A stretch of 64,000 nucleotides of DNA from Streptomyces sp. CB01635 (GTDB lineage: Bacteria; Actinomycetota; Actinomycetes; Streptomycetales; Streptomycetaceae). Both the position numbers and the translations under genes were made by a program. This document shows positions 26,785 to 35,397 of this stretch, one piece after another. The DNA lies in contig NZ_NNBL01000004.1 of the NCBI RefSeq assembly GCF_002803065.1, forward strand, positions 469,909 to 533,908. Reading direction: 5' to 3'. Within the stretch, counting starts at the first letter, position 1. Each line of letters begins with the position of its first letter. The notes below the pieces were generated by a model. It saw only the letters and a list, made by a program, of their open reading frames with translations. It had not been told where the DNA came from and made no database searches.

Positions 26785-27876
26785 TTGAACTCCAACGACC
26801 CGGCGCATGTGGATCCGCTCGCCCGGCTGCGCACCCCCGACGATCCGCCCTGCGATGTCTATCTGACGGGGACCGTCTTCCTCGACATCATCTTCACGGG
26901 CCTGGACAGCGCCCCCGTGCGGGGGACCGAGTCCTGGGCGCGCGGCATGGGGTCCAGCCCCGGCGGAGTCGCCAACATGGCCACCGCCCTGGCCCGGCTC
27001 GGGCTGCGGACGTCGCTGGCCGCCGCCTTCGGGGACGACCACTACGGCGAGTACTGCTGGGACAGCCTGGAGCAGGGCGAGGGCATCGACCTGACGTCGT
27101 CGCGGACCGTCGCCGGCTGGCACTCGCCCGTCACCGTCTCCATGGCCTACGAGGGCGAGCGGACCATGGTCAGCCACGGTCACGAGCCGCCGCCCGGGGA
27201 GCCCGCCCCCGAGTGCCCCCCGCGGGCACGCGCCGCCGTCGCCTCGCTGGCCCCCGGGCTGAACGAGCCCTGGATCGCCACGGCCGCGGGCCGCGGGACG
27301 CAGATCTTCGGCGACGTGGGCTGGGACGACACGGGCCGCTGGGACCTGAGCTCCCTCGACGACCTGTCGCGCTGCGAGGCCTTCCTGCCGAACGCCGAGG
27401 AGGCGATGCGCTACACCCGTACGTCCTGCCCCCGGGCCGCCGCGCACGCCCTGGCCGAATACGTGCCGCTCGCCGTGGTCACCCTGGGTGCCGAGGGCGC
27501 CTACGCGGTGGACGCCCGCAGCGGGGAGACCGCCTCCGTGCCCGCCATCGAAGTCGCCGCCCTCGACCCCACCGGCGCCGGGGACGTCTTCGTCGCCGGG
27601 TTCGTGACCGGGACGCTCGCGGGCTGGCCGCTGGCCGACCGGCTCGCCTTCGCCGGACTGACCGCCGCCCTGTCCGTGCAGGAGTTCGGCGGCTCGCTGT
27701 CGGCGCCCGGCTGGTCGGAGATAGCGGCCTGGTGGCGCCATGTGCAGGCCTACGACGACCAGGAGCCCGCGGCCCTGCGCCGGTACGCCTTCCTGGAGGC
27801 GCTGCTGCCCGAGGTGAGCCGACCGTGGCCCCTGCGGCGGGCGGTGCCGACGATCGGCTTCGGGCGGGGCGTCTAG
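26785..27876 (+). CDS. PfkB/ribokinase-family carbohydrate kinase
   Basis: 363 residues from a TTG at 26785, supported by GGGGAG six bases upstream; the next in-frame GTG at 26809 has no such site. Both PfkB signatures are present: the N-terminal GGVANMATALARLG and the C-terminal DPTGAGDVFVAGF, with the catalytic Asp in GAGD. The family phosphorylates sugars, nucleosides or other alcohols, and the substrate is not evident. The C-terminus (WWRHVQAYDDQEP) extends beyond the usual fold. Confidence 0.88.
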   Translation: MNSNDPAHVDPLARLRTPDDPPCDVYLTGTVFLDIIFTGLDSAPVRGTESWARGMGSSPGGVANMATALARLGLRTSLAAAFGDDHYGEYCWDSLEQGEGIDLTSSRTVAGWHSPVTVSMAYEGERTMVSHGHEPPPGEPAPECPPRARAAVASLAPGLNEPWIATAAGRGTQIFGDVGWDDTGRWDLSSLDDLSRCEAFLPNAEEAMRYTRTSCPRAAAHALAEYVPLAVVTLGAEGAYAVDARSGETASVPAIEVAALDPTGAGDVFVAGFVTGTLAGWPLADRLAFAGLTAALSVQEFGGSLSAPGWSEIAAWWRHVQAYDDQEPAALRRYAFLEALLPEVSRPWPLRRAVPTIGFGRGV

Positions 27877-28008
27877 CGAGAGGCCCGGGGCCCGCGGAAA
27901 AGGCCTACGGCGTTGTCGGTGCACCGTCGTACCCTGGGCAGTGCAAGGCTGTCGACGCGGGCGCGAGCCCCCGCACGAGGAGGATGAGCAGGCCTTCAGT
28001 GCCGGCCC

Positions 28009-29046
28009 ATGACTCAGACACCCACCGCTCAGGCGCGAGCGCATTTCACGGTCCCGGCGAACCACCCCATGGTGACCGTCCTCGGATCCGGCGACGCGCT
28101 CCTTCGCGTGATCGAGAAGGCCTTCCCGGCGGCCGATATTCATGTCCGGGGCAATGAGATCAGCGCTGTGGGCGACGCGACGGAAGTCGCCCTCATCCAG
28201 CGCGTGTTCGACGAGATGATGCTGGTGCTCCGCACCGGACAGCCGATGACGGAGGACGCAGTGGAACGCTCGATCGCCATGCTCAAGGCGAGCGAGAACG
28301 GGGAGGGTGACGGCCAGGAGACCCCGGCCGAGGTTCTCACTCAGAACATTCTCTCGTCGCGGGGCCGGACCATCCGTCCGAAGACCCTCAACCAGAAGCG
28401 CTACGTCGACGCCATCGACAAGCACACCATCGTCTTCGGTATCGGTCCCGCCGGTACGGGCAAGACCTATCTCGCGATGGCCAAGGCCGTGCAGGCCCTG
28501 CAGTCCAAGCAGGTCAACCGCATCATCCTGACGCGGCCGGCCGTGGAGGCGGGCGAGCGGCTCGGATTCCTGCCGGGCACGCTGTACGAGAAGATCGACC
28601 CGTATCTGCGCCCCCTGTACGACGCGCTGCACGACATGCTCGACCCCGACTCCATCCCCCGCCTGATGGCGGCGGGCACGATCGAGGTGGCGCCGCTGGC
28701 GTACATGCGAGGCCGCACGCTGAACGACGCCTTCATCATCCTGGACGAGGCGCAGAACACGAGCGCCGAGCAGATGAAGATGTTCCTCACCCGGCTCGGC
28801 TTCGACTCGAAGATCGTCGTCACCGGTGACGTGACGCAGGTCGACCTGCCGAGCGGCACGAAGAGTGGTCTGCGGCAGGTCCAGGACATCCTGGAGGGCC
28901 TCGACGACGTCCACTTCTCGCGGCTCACCTCCCAGGATGTCGTCCGGCACAAGCTCGTCGGCCGTATCGTCGACGCGTACGAGAAGTACGACAGCCAGCA
29001 CGGCACCGAGAACGGCTCGCACCAGGGCCGCGGCAGAGGGAAGTAG
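28009..29046 (+). CDS. phoH: PhoH family ATPase
   Basis: 345 residues from ATG 28009. The N-terminal domain (HFTVPANHPMVTVLGSGDAL) is followed by the PhoH ATPase domain with Walker A GPAGTGKTYLAMAKAV, the Q-loop region RPAVEAGERLGFLPG and Walker B FIILDEAQNTSAEQMK. PhoH proteins are RNA-associated ATPases often paired with YbeY in ribosome quality and rRNA maturation. The ybeY start lies 10 bases after its stop, so this is one operon. Confidence 0.95.
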   Translation: MTQTPTAQARAHFTVPANHPMVTVLGSGDALLRVIEKAFPAADIHVRGNEISAVGDATEVALIQRVFDEMMLVLRTGQPMTEDAVERSIAMLKASENGEGDGQETPAEVLTQNILSSRGRTIRPKTLNQKRYVDAIDKHTIVFGIGPAGTGKTYLAMAKAVQALQSKQVNRIILTRPAVEAGERLGFLPGTLYEKIDPYLRPLYDALHDMLDPDSIPRLMAAGTIEVAPLAYMRGRTLNDAFIILDEAQNTSAEQMKMFLTRLGFDSKIVVTGDVTQVDLPSGTKSGLRQVQDILEGLDDVHFSRLTSQDVVRHKLVGRIVDAYEKYDSQHGTENGSHQGRGRGK

Positions 29047-29056
29047 CAAGCACCGC

Positions 29057-29554
29057 ATGTCGATCGACGTCAACAACGAGTCCGGAACCGAGGTCGACGA
29101 GCAGGCGATCCTCGACATCGCCCGCTACGCGCTCGCGCGGATGCGCATCCACCCGCTCTCCGAGCTCTCGGTGATCGTCGTGGACGCCGACGCCATGGAG
29201 CAGTTGCACGTGCAGTGGATGGACCTGCCGGGGCCCACGGATGTCATGTCGTTCCCGATGGACGAGCTGCGGCCGCCGTCGAAGGACGACGAGGAGCCCC
29301 CGCAGGGTCTGCTCGGCGACATCGTGCTGTGCCCGGAGGTGGCGAAGAAGCAGGGCGAGGACGCCGACACGCAGCACTCCATGGACGAGGAGCTCCAGCT
29401 GCTCACCGTGCACGGGGTGCTGCACCTGCTCGGTTACGACCACGAGGAGCCCGACGAGAAGGCCGAGATGTTCGGGCTTCAGGCGGCCATCGTGGACGGG
29501 TGGCGGGGTGACAAGGGCCTGACCGGTCCGTCCCCCGCGCCCACCGTGTCATGA
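29057..29554 (+). CDS. ybeY: Endoribonuclease YbeY (rRNA maturation factor)
   Basis: 165 residues from ATG 29057. The zinc motif H-x3-H-x5-H is in HGVLHLLGYDH, and the conserved PTDVMSFPMDE precedes it. YbeY is needed for 16S rRNA 3'-end processing and 70S quality control. A long upstream extension of this frame overlaps phoH and is non-coding. It overlaps the next gene by four bases (ATGA). Confidence 0.95.
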   Translation: MSIDVNNESGTEVDEQAILDIARYALARMRIHPLSELSVIVVDADAMEQLHVQWMDLPGPTDVMSFPMDELRPPSKDDEEPPQGLLGDIVLCPEVAKKQGEDADTQHSMDEELQLLTVHGVLHLLGYDHEEPDEKAEMFGLQAAIVDGWRGDKGLTGPSPAPTVS

Positions 29555-30834
29555 GTCTTTCGCTCGTCGCGGGCGCCGTCGCCCTCGTCGTGGTCGCCTG
29601 GCTGGCGGCCTGCGCCGAGGCCGGCATCGCCCGCACCTCCAGCTTCCGCGCCGAGGAGGCCGTCCGGTCCGGGCGGCGCGGCAGCGACCGGCTCGCCCAG
29701 GTGGCCGCCGACCCGACCCGCTATCTGAACGTGGCGCTGCTGGTCAGGGTCGCCTGCGAGATGGCCGCCGCGTCCCTGGTCACGTACGCCTGCCTCCAGG
29801 AGTTCGACGCGACCTGGGAGGCGCTGGCCGTCGCCATCGGCGTGATGGTCCTCGTCTCGTACGTGGCGGTGGGCGTCTCGCCCCGCACCATCGGACGGCA
29901 GCACCCGCTGAACACGGCCACGGCCGCCGCGTACGTGCTGCTGCCGCTGGCCCGGATCATGGGGCCCATTCCGCCGCTGCTCATCCTCATCGGCAACGCC
30001 CTGACCCCCGGCAAGGGGTTCCGGCGCGGGCCCTTCGCCTCCGAGGCCGAGCTGCGCGCCATGGTCGACCTCGCCGAGAAGGAGTCCCTCATCGAGGACG
30101 AGGAGCGCCGCATGGTGCACTCCGTCTTCGAGCTGGGAGACACCCTGGTCCGCGAAGTCATGGTCCCCCGCACCGACTTGGTCGCCATCGAGCGTTACAA
30201 GACGATCAGGCAGGCGCTCACGCTGGCCCTGCGGTCCGGGTTCTCCCGCATCCCGGTCACCGGCGAGAGCGAGGACGACGTCGTCGGCATCGTGTATCTC
30301 AAGGACCTCGCCCGCAAGACGCACATCAGCCGGGACGCCGAGAGCGAGCTCGTCTCGACCGCGATGCGGCCCGCCACGTTCGTGCCCGACACGAAGAACG
30401 CGGGCGACCTGCTCCGCGAGATGCAGCAGCTGCGCAACCACGTGGCCGTCGTGATCGACGAGTACGGCGGCACCGCGGGCATCGTCACCATCGAGGACAT
30501 CCTCGAGGAGATCGTCGGCGAGATCACCGACGAGTACGACCGTGAACTCCCGCCCGTGCAGGACCTCGGCGACGAACGCTTCCGGGTGACCGCCCGCCTC
30601 GACATCGGCGACCTCGGCGAGCTGTACGGCATCGAGGAGTACGACGACGAGGACGTGGAGACCGTCGGCGGGCTCCTCGCCAAGGCGCTCGGCCGGGTGC
30701 CGATCGCGGAGGCCTCGTCCGTCGTCGAACTGCCCGACGGGCGCAAGCTGCGGCTCACCGCGGAGTCCGCCGCGGGCCGGCGCAACAAGATCGTGACCGT
30801 GCTCGTGGAGCCGGTGGGCGAAGAGGGGAAGTGA
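29551..30834 (+). CDS. CNNM/CorC family membrane protein (hemolysin-like)
   Basis: 427 residues from ATG 29551. An N-terminal CNNM (DUF21) membrane domain with about three to four helices is followed by a CBS pair (VREVMVPRTDLVAIERYKTI, RIPVTGESEDDVVGIVYLKD, VVIDEYGGTAGIVTIEDILE) and a CorC_HlyC domain. Family members transport or regulate Mg2+ and related ions. The order phoH-ybeY-CNNM-era is conserved in actinobacteria. Confidence 0.92.
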   Translation: MSLSLVAGAVALVVVAWLAACAEAGIARTSSFRAEEAVRSGRRGSDRLAQVAADPTRYLNVALLVRVACEMAAASLVTYACLQEFDATWEALAVAIGVMVLVSYVAVGVSPRTIGRQHPLNTATAAAYVLLPLARIMGPIPPLLILIGNALTPGKGFRRGPFASEAELRAMVDLAEKESLIEDEERRMVHSVFELGDTLVREVMVPRTDLVAIERYKTIRQALTLALRSGFSRIPVTGESEDDVVGIVYLKDLARKTHISRDAESELVSTAMRPATFVPDTKNAGDLLREMQQLRNHVAVVIDEYGGTAGIVTIEDILEEIVGEITDEYDRELPPVQDLGDERFRVTARLDIGDLGELYGIEEYDDEDVETVGGLLAKALGRVPIAEASSVVELPDGRKLRLTAESAAGRRNKIVTVLVEPVGEEGK

Positions 30835-30838
30835 CGTC

Positions 30839-31192
30839 GTGACGCCGCAGGAGCTGCGCGCCTTGTGTCTGTCGTTCAACGCGGCCGTCGAGGAGTTCCC
30901 GTTCAACCCCGACACGTCCGTCTTCAAGGTCCTGGGCAAGCTCTTCGCCCTGACGAACCTGGACGCGCGGCCCCTCACCGTCAACCTCAAGTGCGACCCC
31001 GAGGACGCGGTGCGCCTGCGCGGCGACCACGAGGCGATCGTGCCCGGCTGGCACATGAACAAGCGGCACTGGAACACCGTGACCGTCGCCGAACTCCCGG
31101 ACAGGATGGTCCGGGAGCTCGTGGAGGACTCGTACGACCTCGTGGTCGCCGGCCTGCCGAGGGCCGAGCGCCTCAAACTCGACCGTGGCTGA
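30839..31192 (+). CDS. MmcQ/YjbR family protein
   Basis: 117 residues from GTG 30839. Typical features are TPQELRALCLSFNAAVEEFPF at the start, KVLGKLFALTNLD, LKCDPEDAVRLR and the HMNKRHWNTV core. The fold is a double-wing CyaY-like domain suggested to bind DNA; no specific role is known. It starts four bases after the CNNM gene and overlaps the following regulator by eight bases, so all are likely one transcript. Confidence 0.9.
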   Translation: MTPQELRALCLSFNAAVEEFPFNPDTSVFKVLGKLFALTNLDARPLTVNLKCDPEDAVRLRGDHEAIVPGWHMNKRHWNTVTVAELPDRMVRELVEDSYDLVVAGLPRAERLKLDRG

Positions 31193-32057
31193 CGACGCCG
31201 ACGCGTACCGCCGGCGGGAGCTGCGCGAGTTCCTGATGAACCGCCGCGCCCGGGTCACCCCCGCGCAGGCCGGCCTCCCCGACGGCGGGGCCCGGCGCCG
31301 CACACCGGGGCTGCGCCGCGAGGAGGTCGCCGTCCTCGCCGGGGTCGGCGCCTCCTGGTACCAGTGGCTGGAGCAGGGCCGCGACATCTCGGTGTCCCCG
31401 CAGGTCCTCGACGCGGTCGCCCGCGTCCTGCGCCTGTCCGGCGCCGAGCGGCGCCATCTGTACGTCCTCGCCGGCCTCAACCCGCCGCCCGCGTCCGCGG
31501 ACCCGGCCGCCGTGGGCCACGACGACGGCCTGCGCCGCATCATCGACACCTGGATGCCGTACCCGGCGCACATCGTCGACCCGTACTACAACTGCGTGAT
31601 GTACAACGACGCGGCCGCGACGGTCCTCAACATGCGGCCCGGCAACACGCAGAACTGCGTCCTCGACTTCTTCACCGACCCCGTCTACCGCTCCCGGAGC
31701 GTCAGTTGGGAGCGGAACGCGGCGACGGTCGTGGCCCAGTTCCGGGCGGCCTGCTCCGAGTACCCGGGCGACGAGGGATTCCAGGAGGTCGTCGCGGCGA
31801 CGAAGGCGGCGAGCGCCGAGTTCGCAGAGCTGTGGGAGCGGCGCGACATCGAGGCGGCCGGACAGATCCGCAAGGAACTCACGCACCCCGTGGCGGGCGT
31901 CCTGCACGTCGAGTCGACGGCCCTGAAGGTGCCGGCCAGGCCCGACCTCACGATCATCCTGCACACGCCGCTGCCGGAGGCGGACACGGCCGCGAAGCTG
32001 GAGTGGCTGGCGACGCCCGAGGGGCGGCGTGGGGCCATGTACCCCGTTGCCGGGTGA
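31185..32057 (+). CDS. XRE-family regulator with MmyB-like ligand domain
   Basis: 290 residues from GTG 31185. An N-terminal helix-turn-helix (GLRREEVAVLAGVGASWYQWLEQ) is followed by a MmyB/PAS-like sensing domain (HIVDPYYNCVMYNDAAATVL, ending LTIILHTPLPEADTAAKLEWL). Many Streptomyces carry dozens of such regulators, often controlling a neighbouring oxidoreductase. Here the neighbours are YjbR and the deaminase-like gene, so the target is not obvious. Confidence 0.88.
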   Translation: MADDADAYRRRELREFLMNRRARVTPAQAGLPDGGARRRTPGLRREEVAVLAGVGASWYQWLEQGRDISVSPQVLDAVARVLRLSGAERRHLYVLAGLNPPPASADPAAVGHDDGLRRIIDTWMPYPAHIVDPYYNCVMYNDAAATVLNMRPGNTQNCVLDFFTDPVYRSRSVSWERNAATVVAQFRAACSEYPGDEGFQEVVAATKAASAEFAELWERRDIEAAGQIRKELTHPVAGVLHVESTALKVPARPDLTIILHTPLPEADTAAKLEWLATPEGRRGAMYPVAG

Positions 32058-32085
32058 GCGTGACGGCGTTCCCTATGCTCACCCC

Positions 32086-32439
32086 ATGACTGAGAGCAAC
32101 GACCTCACCGCCGAGGACCGCAAGATCGTCACGCTGGCCCGCAGCGCCCGCGCCCGCAACGGTGTGCCCGAGGGGGCCGCCGTGCGGGACGAGACGGGGC
32201 GTACGTACGTGGCGGGGACCGTCTCGCTGGACTCCCTGAAGCTTTCCGCCCTGCGTACCGCTGTCGCGATGGCCGTGGCGTCGGGGGCGCAGTCGCTGGA
32301 GGCCGCCGCCGTTGTCTCCGACGGCTCGGAGGTCGGCGGGGAGGATCTGGCGGCGGTGCGGGATCTGGGGGGCGCGGGTACGCCGGTGTTCCTCGCGGGG
32401 ACCGACGGCGTGGTGCGTGGGGCCGTGGCCGCCGGCTGA
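32086..32439 (+). CDS. Cytidine-deaminase-like protein lacking the zinc site
   Basis: 117 residues from ATG 32086. Length, strand pattern and position near era match cytidine deaminases, and GRTYVAGTVSLDSLKLSALR aligns with the zinc-binding helix. However, the expected C/H-A-E is replaced by LSALR, and no PCxxC motif follows. Unless the fold is misjudged, it cannot be a zinc-dependent deaminase. A structural or regulatory role is possible. It reads as a normal coding gene, not a decaying one. Confidence 0.72.
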   Translation: MTESNDLTAEDRKIVTLARSARARNGVPEGAAVRDETGRTYVAGTVSLDSLKLSALRTAVAMAVASGAQSLEAAAVVSDGSEVGGEDLAAVRDLGGAGTPVFLAGTDGVVRGAVAAG

Positions 32440-32443
32440 GACA

Positions 32444-32490
32444 TTCAGCCCGTCCGGCGTCTGAGGACCGGGGTCCGGGGCGGAGCCGCG
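32444..32490. repeat. Interspersed GC-rich repeat, copy 1
   Basis: Begins TTCAGCCCGTCCGGCG and ends CCGGGGCGGAGCC. It is the reverse complement, with a few changes, of 35322-35368. It lies between the convergent deaminase-like gene and glnK, where it can form a stem (CCGGGGTCCGG) and may serve as a bidirectional terminator. Confidence 0.8.
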
Positions 32491-32497
32491 GAGTTGC

Positions 32498-32836
32498 CTA
32501 CAGCGCGTCCGGCCCCCGCTCGCCCGTCCGTACGCGCACGACCGTCTCCACCGGGACCGCCCACACCTTGCCGTCGCCGATCTTCCCGGTCTGCGCCGCG
32601 CGCACGATCGCGTCGATGACCGGGTCGAGGTCCGCGTCCTCGACGACGACCTCGATCCGGACCTTGGGGACGAGGTCGATCCGGTACTCGGCCCCACGGT
32701 AGACCTCGGTGTGGCCGCGCTGGCGCCCGTAACCGCTGGCCTCCGTGACGGTCAGGCCCTGCACGCCGAGCTCCTGGAGCGCGGTCTTCACCTCGTCCAG
32801 GCGGAACGGCTTGACGATCGCGGTCACGAGCTTCAT
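32498..32836 (-). CDS. glnK: Nitrogen regulatory PII protein (GlnK type)
   Basis: 112 residues from ATG 32836. Both PII signatures are visible: YGRQRGHTEVYRGAEY, with Y51 as the usual modification site in the T-loop, and TGKIGDGKVWAVPVETVVRVR. PII proteins sense 2-oxoglutarate and ATP/ADP and gate the ammonium channel. The start overlaps the amtB stop by four bases, giving an amtB-glnK operon. No glnD follows, unlike the usual Streptomyces amtB-glnK-glnD arrangement. Confidence 0.96.
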   Translation of the reverse strand: MKLVTAIVKPFRLDEVKTALQELGVQGLTVTEASGYGRQRGHTEVYRGAEYRIDLVPKVRIEVVVEDADLDPVIDAIVRAAQTGKIGDGKVWAVPVETVVRVRTGERGPDAL

Positions 32837-34155
32837 GCGGAGGGCTCCTTCGGCGGGGCGGAGTGGGCGGTGTGCTGGGCGGTGTGTCCGGCGTGGACGC
32901 CGTGATCGTAGGCGGTCTCCGCGTGCACCGTCTGGTCGAGGCCCGTCAGCTCGTCGTCGGCGGAGGCCCGGAAGCCCATCGCCCGGTCGATCACCTTGCC
33001 GATCCCGTACGTCACCAGGAACGTGTACGCCGCGACGGTGAGCACGGCGACCGCCTGCCTGCCGAGCTGCCCGAACCCGCCCCCGTAGAACAGGCCCTCC
33101 TTGCCGCCGGTCATCGTGGCCGTCGCGAACAGGCCGATCAGCAGGGTGCCGACGACACCGCCGACGAAGTGCACACCGACGACGTCCAGCGAGTCGTCGT
33201 AGTCGAAGCGGAACTTCCACGCGACGGCGTACGAGCAGACGACGCCCGCCACCAGACCCACCACGCAGGCGCCCAGCACGCCGACCACGCCGCACGCCGG
33301 GGTGATCGCGACCAGGCCGGCGACCGCGCCGGACGCCGCGCCGAACGTCGTGGGGTGACCGTCGCGCTTGTGCTCCACGAAGAGCCAGCCGAGCAGGCCG
33401 GTGCAGCCCGCGATCAGCGTGTTGAGGACGGACGCGGCCGCCAGGCCGTTCGCGGCGAGCGCCGAGCCGCCGTTGAAGCCGAGCCAGCCGAACCAGAGCA
33501 GACCCGCGCCCGTCATCACCATCGGCAGGTTGTGCGGGCGCATCGATTCCTTCCTGAAGCCGAGACGCGGGCCCAGGATCAGGCACAGGGCCAGACCGGA
33601 CGCGCCCGAGGCGATCTCCACGACGAGGCCGCCCGCGAAGTCGAGCCCGCCGAGGGACTGCGAGATCCAGCCGCCGGGACCCCACACCCAGTGCGCCACG
33701 GGAACGTATACGAGCAGCGTCCACACCGGTACGAACACCAGCCAGGCCGCGAACTTCGTGCGGTCCGCGACCGCGCCGCTGATCAGCGCGGCCGTCAGGA
33801 ACGCGAAGGTGAGCTGGAAGGTGGAGAACAGGAACGTGGGGACCGTGCCGGTCATGCTGTGCGGGCTGATGCCCGCCATGCCCGCGTGCGCCAGACCGCC
33901 GATGAGGCCCGCGAACGCGTCGTCGCCGAACGCGAGCGAGTAGCCGGCGACCAGCCAGACGACGGTGACCAGCGCGATCGACACGAACGACATCAGCAGC
34001 ATGTTCAGGACGCTCTTCGTGCGGACCATGCCGCCGTAGAAGAGGGCCAGGCCCGGCGTCATCAGCAGGACGAGCGCGGTCGCGGCCAGCAGCCACGCGG
34101 TGTCGCCGGTGTCGAGGCCGGTGGCGGCGGCCAGCGGCGCGTTCTCGGTCTGCAC
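32833..34155 (-). CDS. amtB: Ammonium transporter AmtB
   Basis: 440 residues from GTG 34155, with GAGGAG upstream. About eleven membrane helices are visible, with MTPGLALFYGGMVRTK, the twin channel histidines in VAHWVWGPGGW and VGVHFVGGVVGT, and the conserved WFGWLGFNGGS. It forms a trimeric ammonia channel at the cytoplasmic membrane and is blocked by GlnK. A GlnR-type operator lies 48 bases upstream. Confidence 0.96.
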   Translation of the reverse strand: MQTENAPLAAATGLDTGDTAWLLAATALVLLMTPGLALFYGGMVRTKSVLNMLLMSFVSIALVTVVWLVAGYSLAFGDDAFAGLIGGLAHAGMAGISPHSMTGTVPTFLFSTFQLTFAFLTAALISGAVADRTKFAAWLVFVPVWTLLVYVPVAHWVWGPGGWISQSLGGLDFAGGLVVEIASGASGLALCLILGPRLGFRKESMRPHNLPMVMTGAGLLWFGWLGFNGGSALAANGLAAASVLNTLIAGCTGLLGWLFVEHKRDGHPTTFGAASGAVAGLVAITPACGVVGVLGACVVGLVAGVVCSYAVAWKFRFDYDDSLDVVGVHFVGGVVGTLLIGLFATATMTGGKEGLFYGGGFGQLGRQAVAVLTVAAYTFLVTYGIGKVIDRAMGFRASADDELTGLDQTVHAETAYDHGVHAGHTAQHTAHSAPPKEPSA

Positions 34156-34203
34156 GGGGGTCTCCTCGGGCGTGGGGGCGGACGACGAGCCTCACCGTCG
34201 CGC

Positions 34204-34241
34204 GTTTCCGTTCGCTGACCCGCGCGTTTCCGCGGTGTTTC
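34204..34241 (-). promoter_or_regulatory. GlnR-type operator upstream of amtB
   Basis: On the minus strand four half-sites are separated by exactly six bases: GAAAC-n6-GAAAC-n6-GTCAG-n6-GAAAC. This matches the actinobacterial GlnR pattern gTnAC-n6-GaAAC repeated, with the first gTnAC site replaced. It implies nitrogen-limited induction of amtB-glnK. Era starts 90 bases away on the other strand. Confidence 0.78.
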
Positions 34242-34330
34242 GTGTTGCGCGGGGGTTTCCGGAGCCTCACGACGGACCGGCTTGCCCCGCAGGTGCGGCA
34301 GGGCGCGGTGGATCAGGGACAATGGGCGCC

Positions 34331-35284
34331 ATGAGCGTTCGTACCCAGTCATCCGAGCCGTCCGGGGAAGCGTCCCACCGGGCCGGCTTCGCCTGCTTCG
34401 TCGGCCGCCCCAACGCGGGCAAGTCCACCCTCACGAATGCTCTGGTCGGCAAGAAGGTCGCGATCACCGCGGACCAGCCGCAGACCACGCGGCACACGGT
34501 GCGCGGCATCGTGCACCGGCCCGACGCCCAGCTGATCCTGGTGGACACCCCGGGCCTGCACAAGCCGCGCACGCTGCTGGGCCAGCGGCTCAACGACGTC
34601 GTGCGCACGACGTGGGCCGAGGTCGACGTCATCGGCTTCTGCCTGCCCGCGAACGAGAAGCTCGGCCCCGGCGACCGCTTCATCGCCAAGGAGCTCGCCT
34701 CCATCAAGAAGACGCCGAAGGTCGCGATCGTCACCAAGACCGACCTGGTCGACAGCAAGCAGCTCGCCGAGCAGCTCATCGCCATCGACCAGCTCGGCAA
34801 GGAGCTCGGCTTCGAGTGGGCGGAGATCGTGCCCGTCTCGGCCGTCGGCGACAAGCAGGTCGGCCTGCTCGCCGACCTGCTCGTCCCGCTGCTGCCCGAG
34901 GGCCCCGCGCTCTACCCGGAGGGCGACCTCACGGACGAGCCCGAGCAGGTCATGGTGGCGGAGCTGATCCGCGAGGCCGCGCTCGAGGGCGTGCGCGACG
35001 AGCTGCCGCACTCCATCGCCGTCGTCGTCGAGGAGATGCTGCCGCGCGAGGACCGCCCGGCGGACCGGCCGCTCCTCGACATCCACGCCTTCGTCTACAT
35101 CGAGCGCCCCAGCCAGAAGGGCATCATCATCGGCCCGAAGGGCAAGCGCCTCAAGGACGTCGGCATCAAGTCCCGCAAGCAGATCGAAGCGCTCCTCGGT
35201 ACCCCCGTCTTCTTGGACCTGCACGTGAAGGTCGCGAAGGACTGGCAGCGCGACCCGAGGCAGCTGCGCAAGCTGGGCTTCTAG
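34331..35284 (+). CDS. era: GTPase Era
   Basis: 317 residues from ATG 34331. GTPase motifs are GRPNAGKSTLTNAL, a switch region QTTRHTVRG, DTPGLHKPR and TKTD. A C-terminal KH domain includes IIIGPKGKRLKDVG and the ending WQRDPRQLRKLGF. Era binds the 3' end of 16S rRNA and assists 30S maturation. An ATG nine bases upstream (34322) sits too close to the AGGGA ribosome site. Confidence 0.96.
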   Translation: MSVRTQSSEPSGEASHRAGFACFVGRPNAGKSTLTNALVGKKVAITADQPQTTRHTVRGIVHRPDAQLILVDTPGLHKPRTLLGQRLNDVVRTTWAEVDVIGFCLPANEKLGPGDRFIAKELASIKKTPKVAIVTKTDLVDSKQLAEQLIAIDQLGKELGFEWAEIVPVSAVGDKQVGLLADLLVPLLPEGPALYPEGDLTDEPEQVMVAELIREAALEGVRDELPHSIAVVVEEMLPREDRPADRPLLDIHAFVYIERPSQKGIIIGPKGKRLKDVGIKSRKQIEALLGTPVFLDLHVKVAKDWQRDPRQLRKLGF

Positions 35285-35321
35285 GCTGCGTATCGGGTGC
35301 GGGCCCGTGCGGCTCGTGCCT

Positions 35322-35368
35322 CGGGGCTCCGCCCCGGACCCCGCTCATCAAACGCCGGAGGGGCTGAA
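35322..35368. repeat. Interspersed GC-rich repeat, copy 2
   Basis: CGGGGCTCCGCCCCGG followed by a conserved CATCAAACGCCGGAGGGGCTG block. It matches copy 1 (32444-32490) in the opposite orientation and lies just past the era stop. CGGGGC-TCC-GCCCCG makes a strong hairpin, so terminator function is plausible. The family is widespread in Streptomyces intergenic DNA. Confidence 0.82.
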
Positions 35369-35397
35369 CGTGCGGGACCCGCGCAGGTCCCGTGCCC

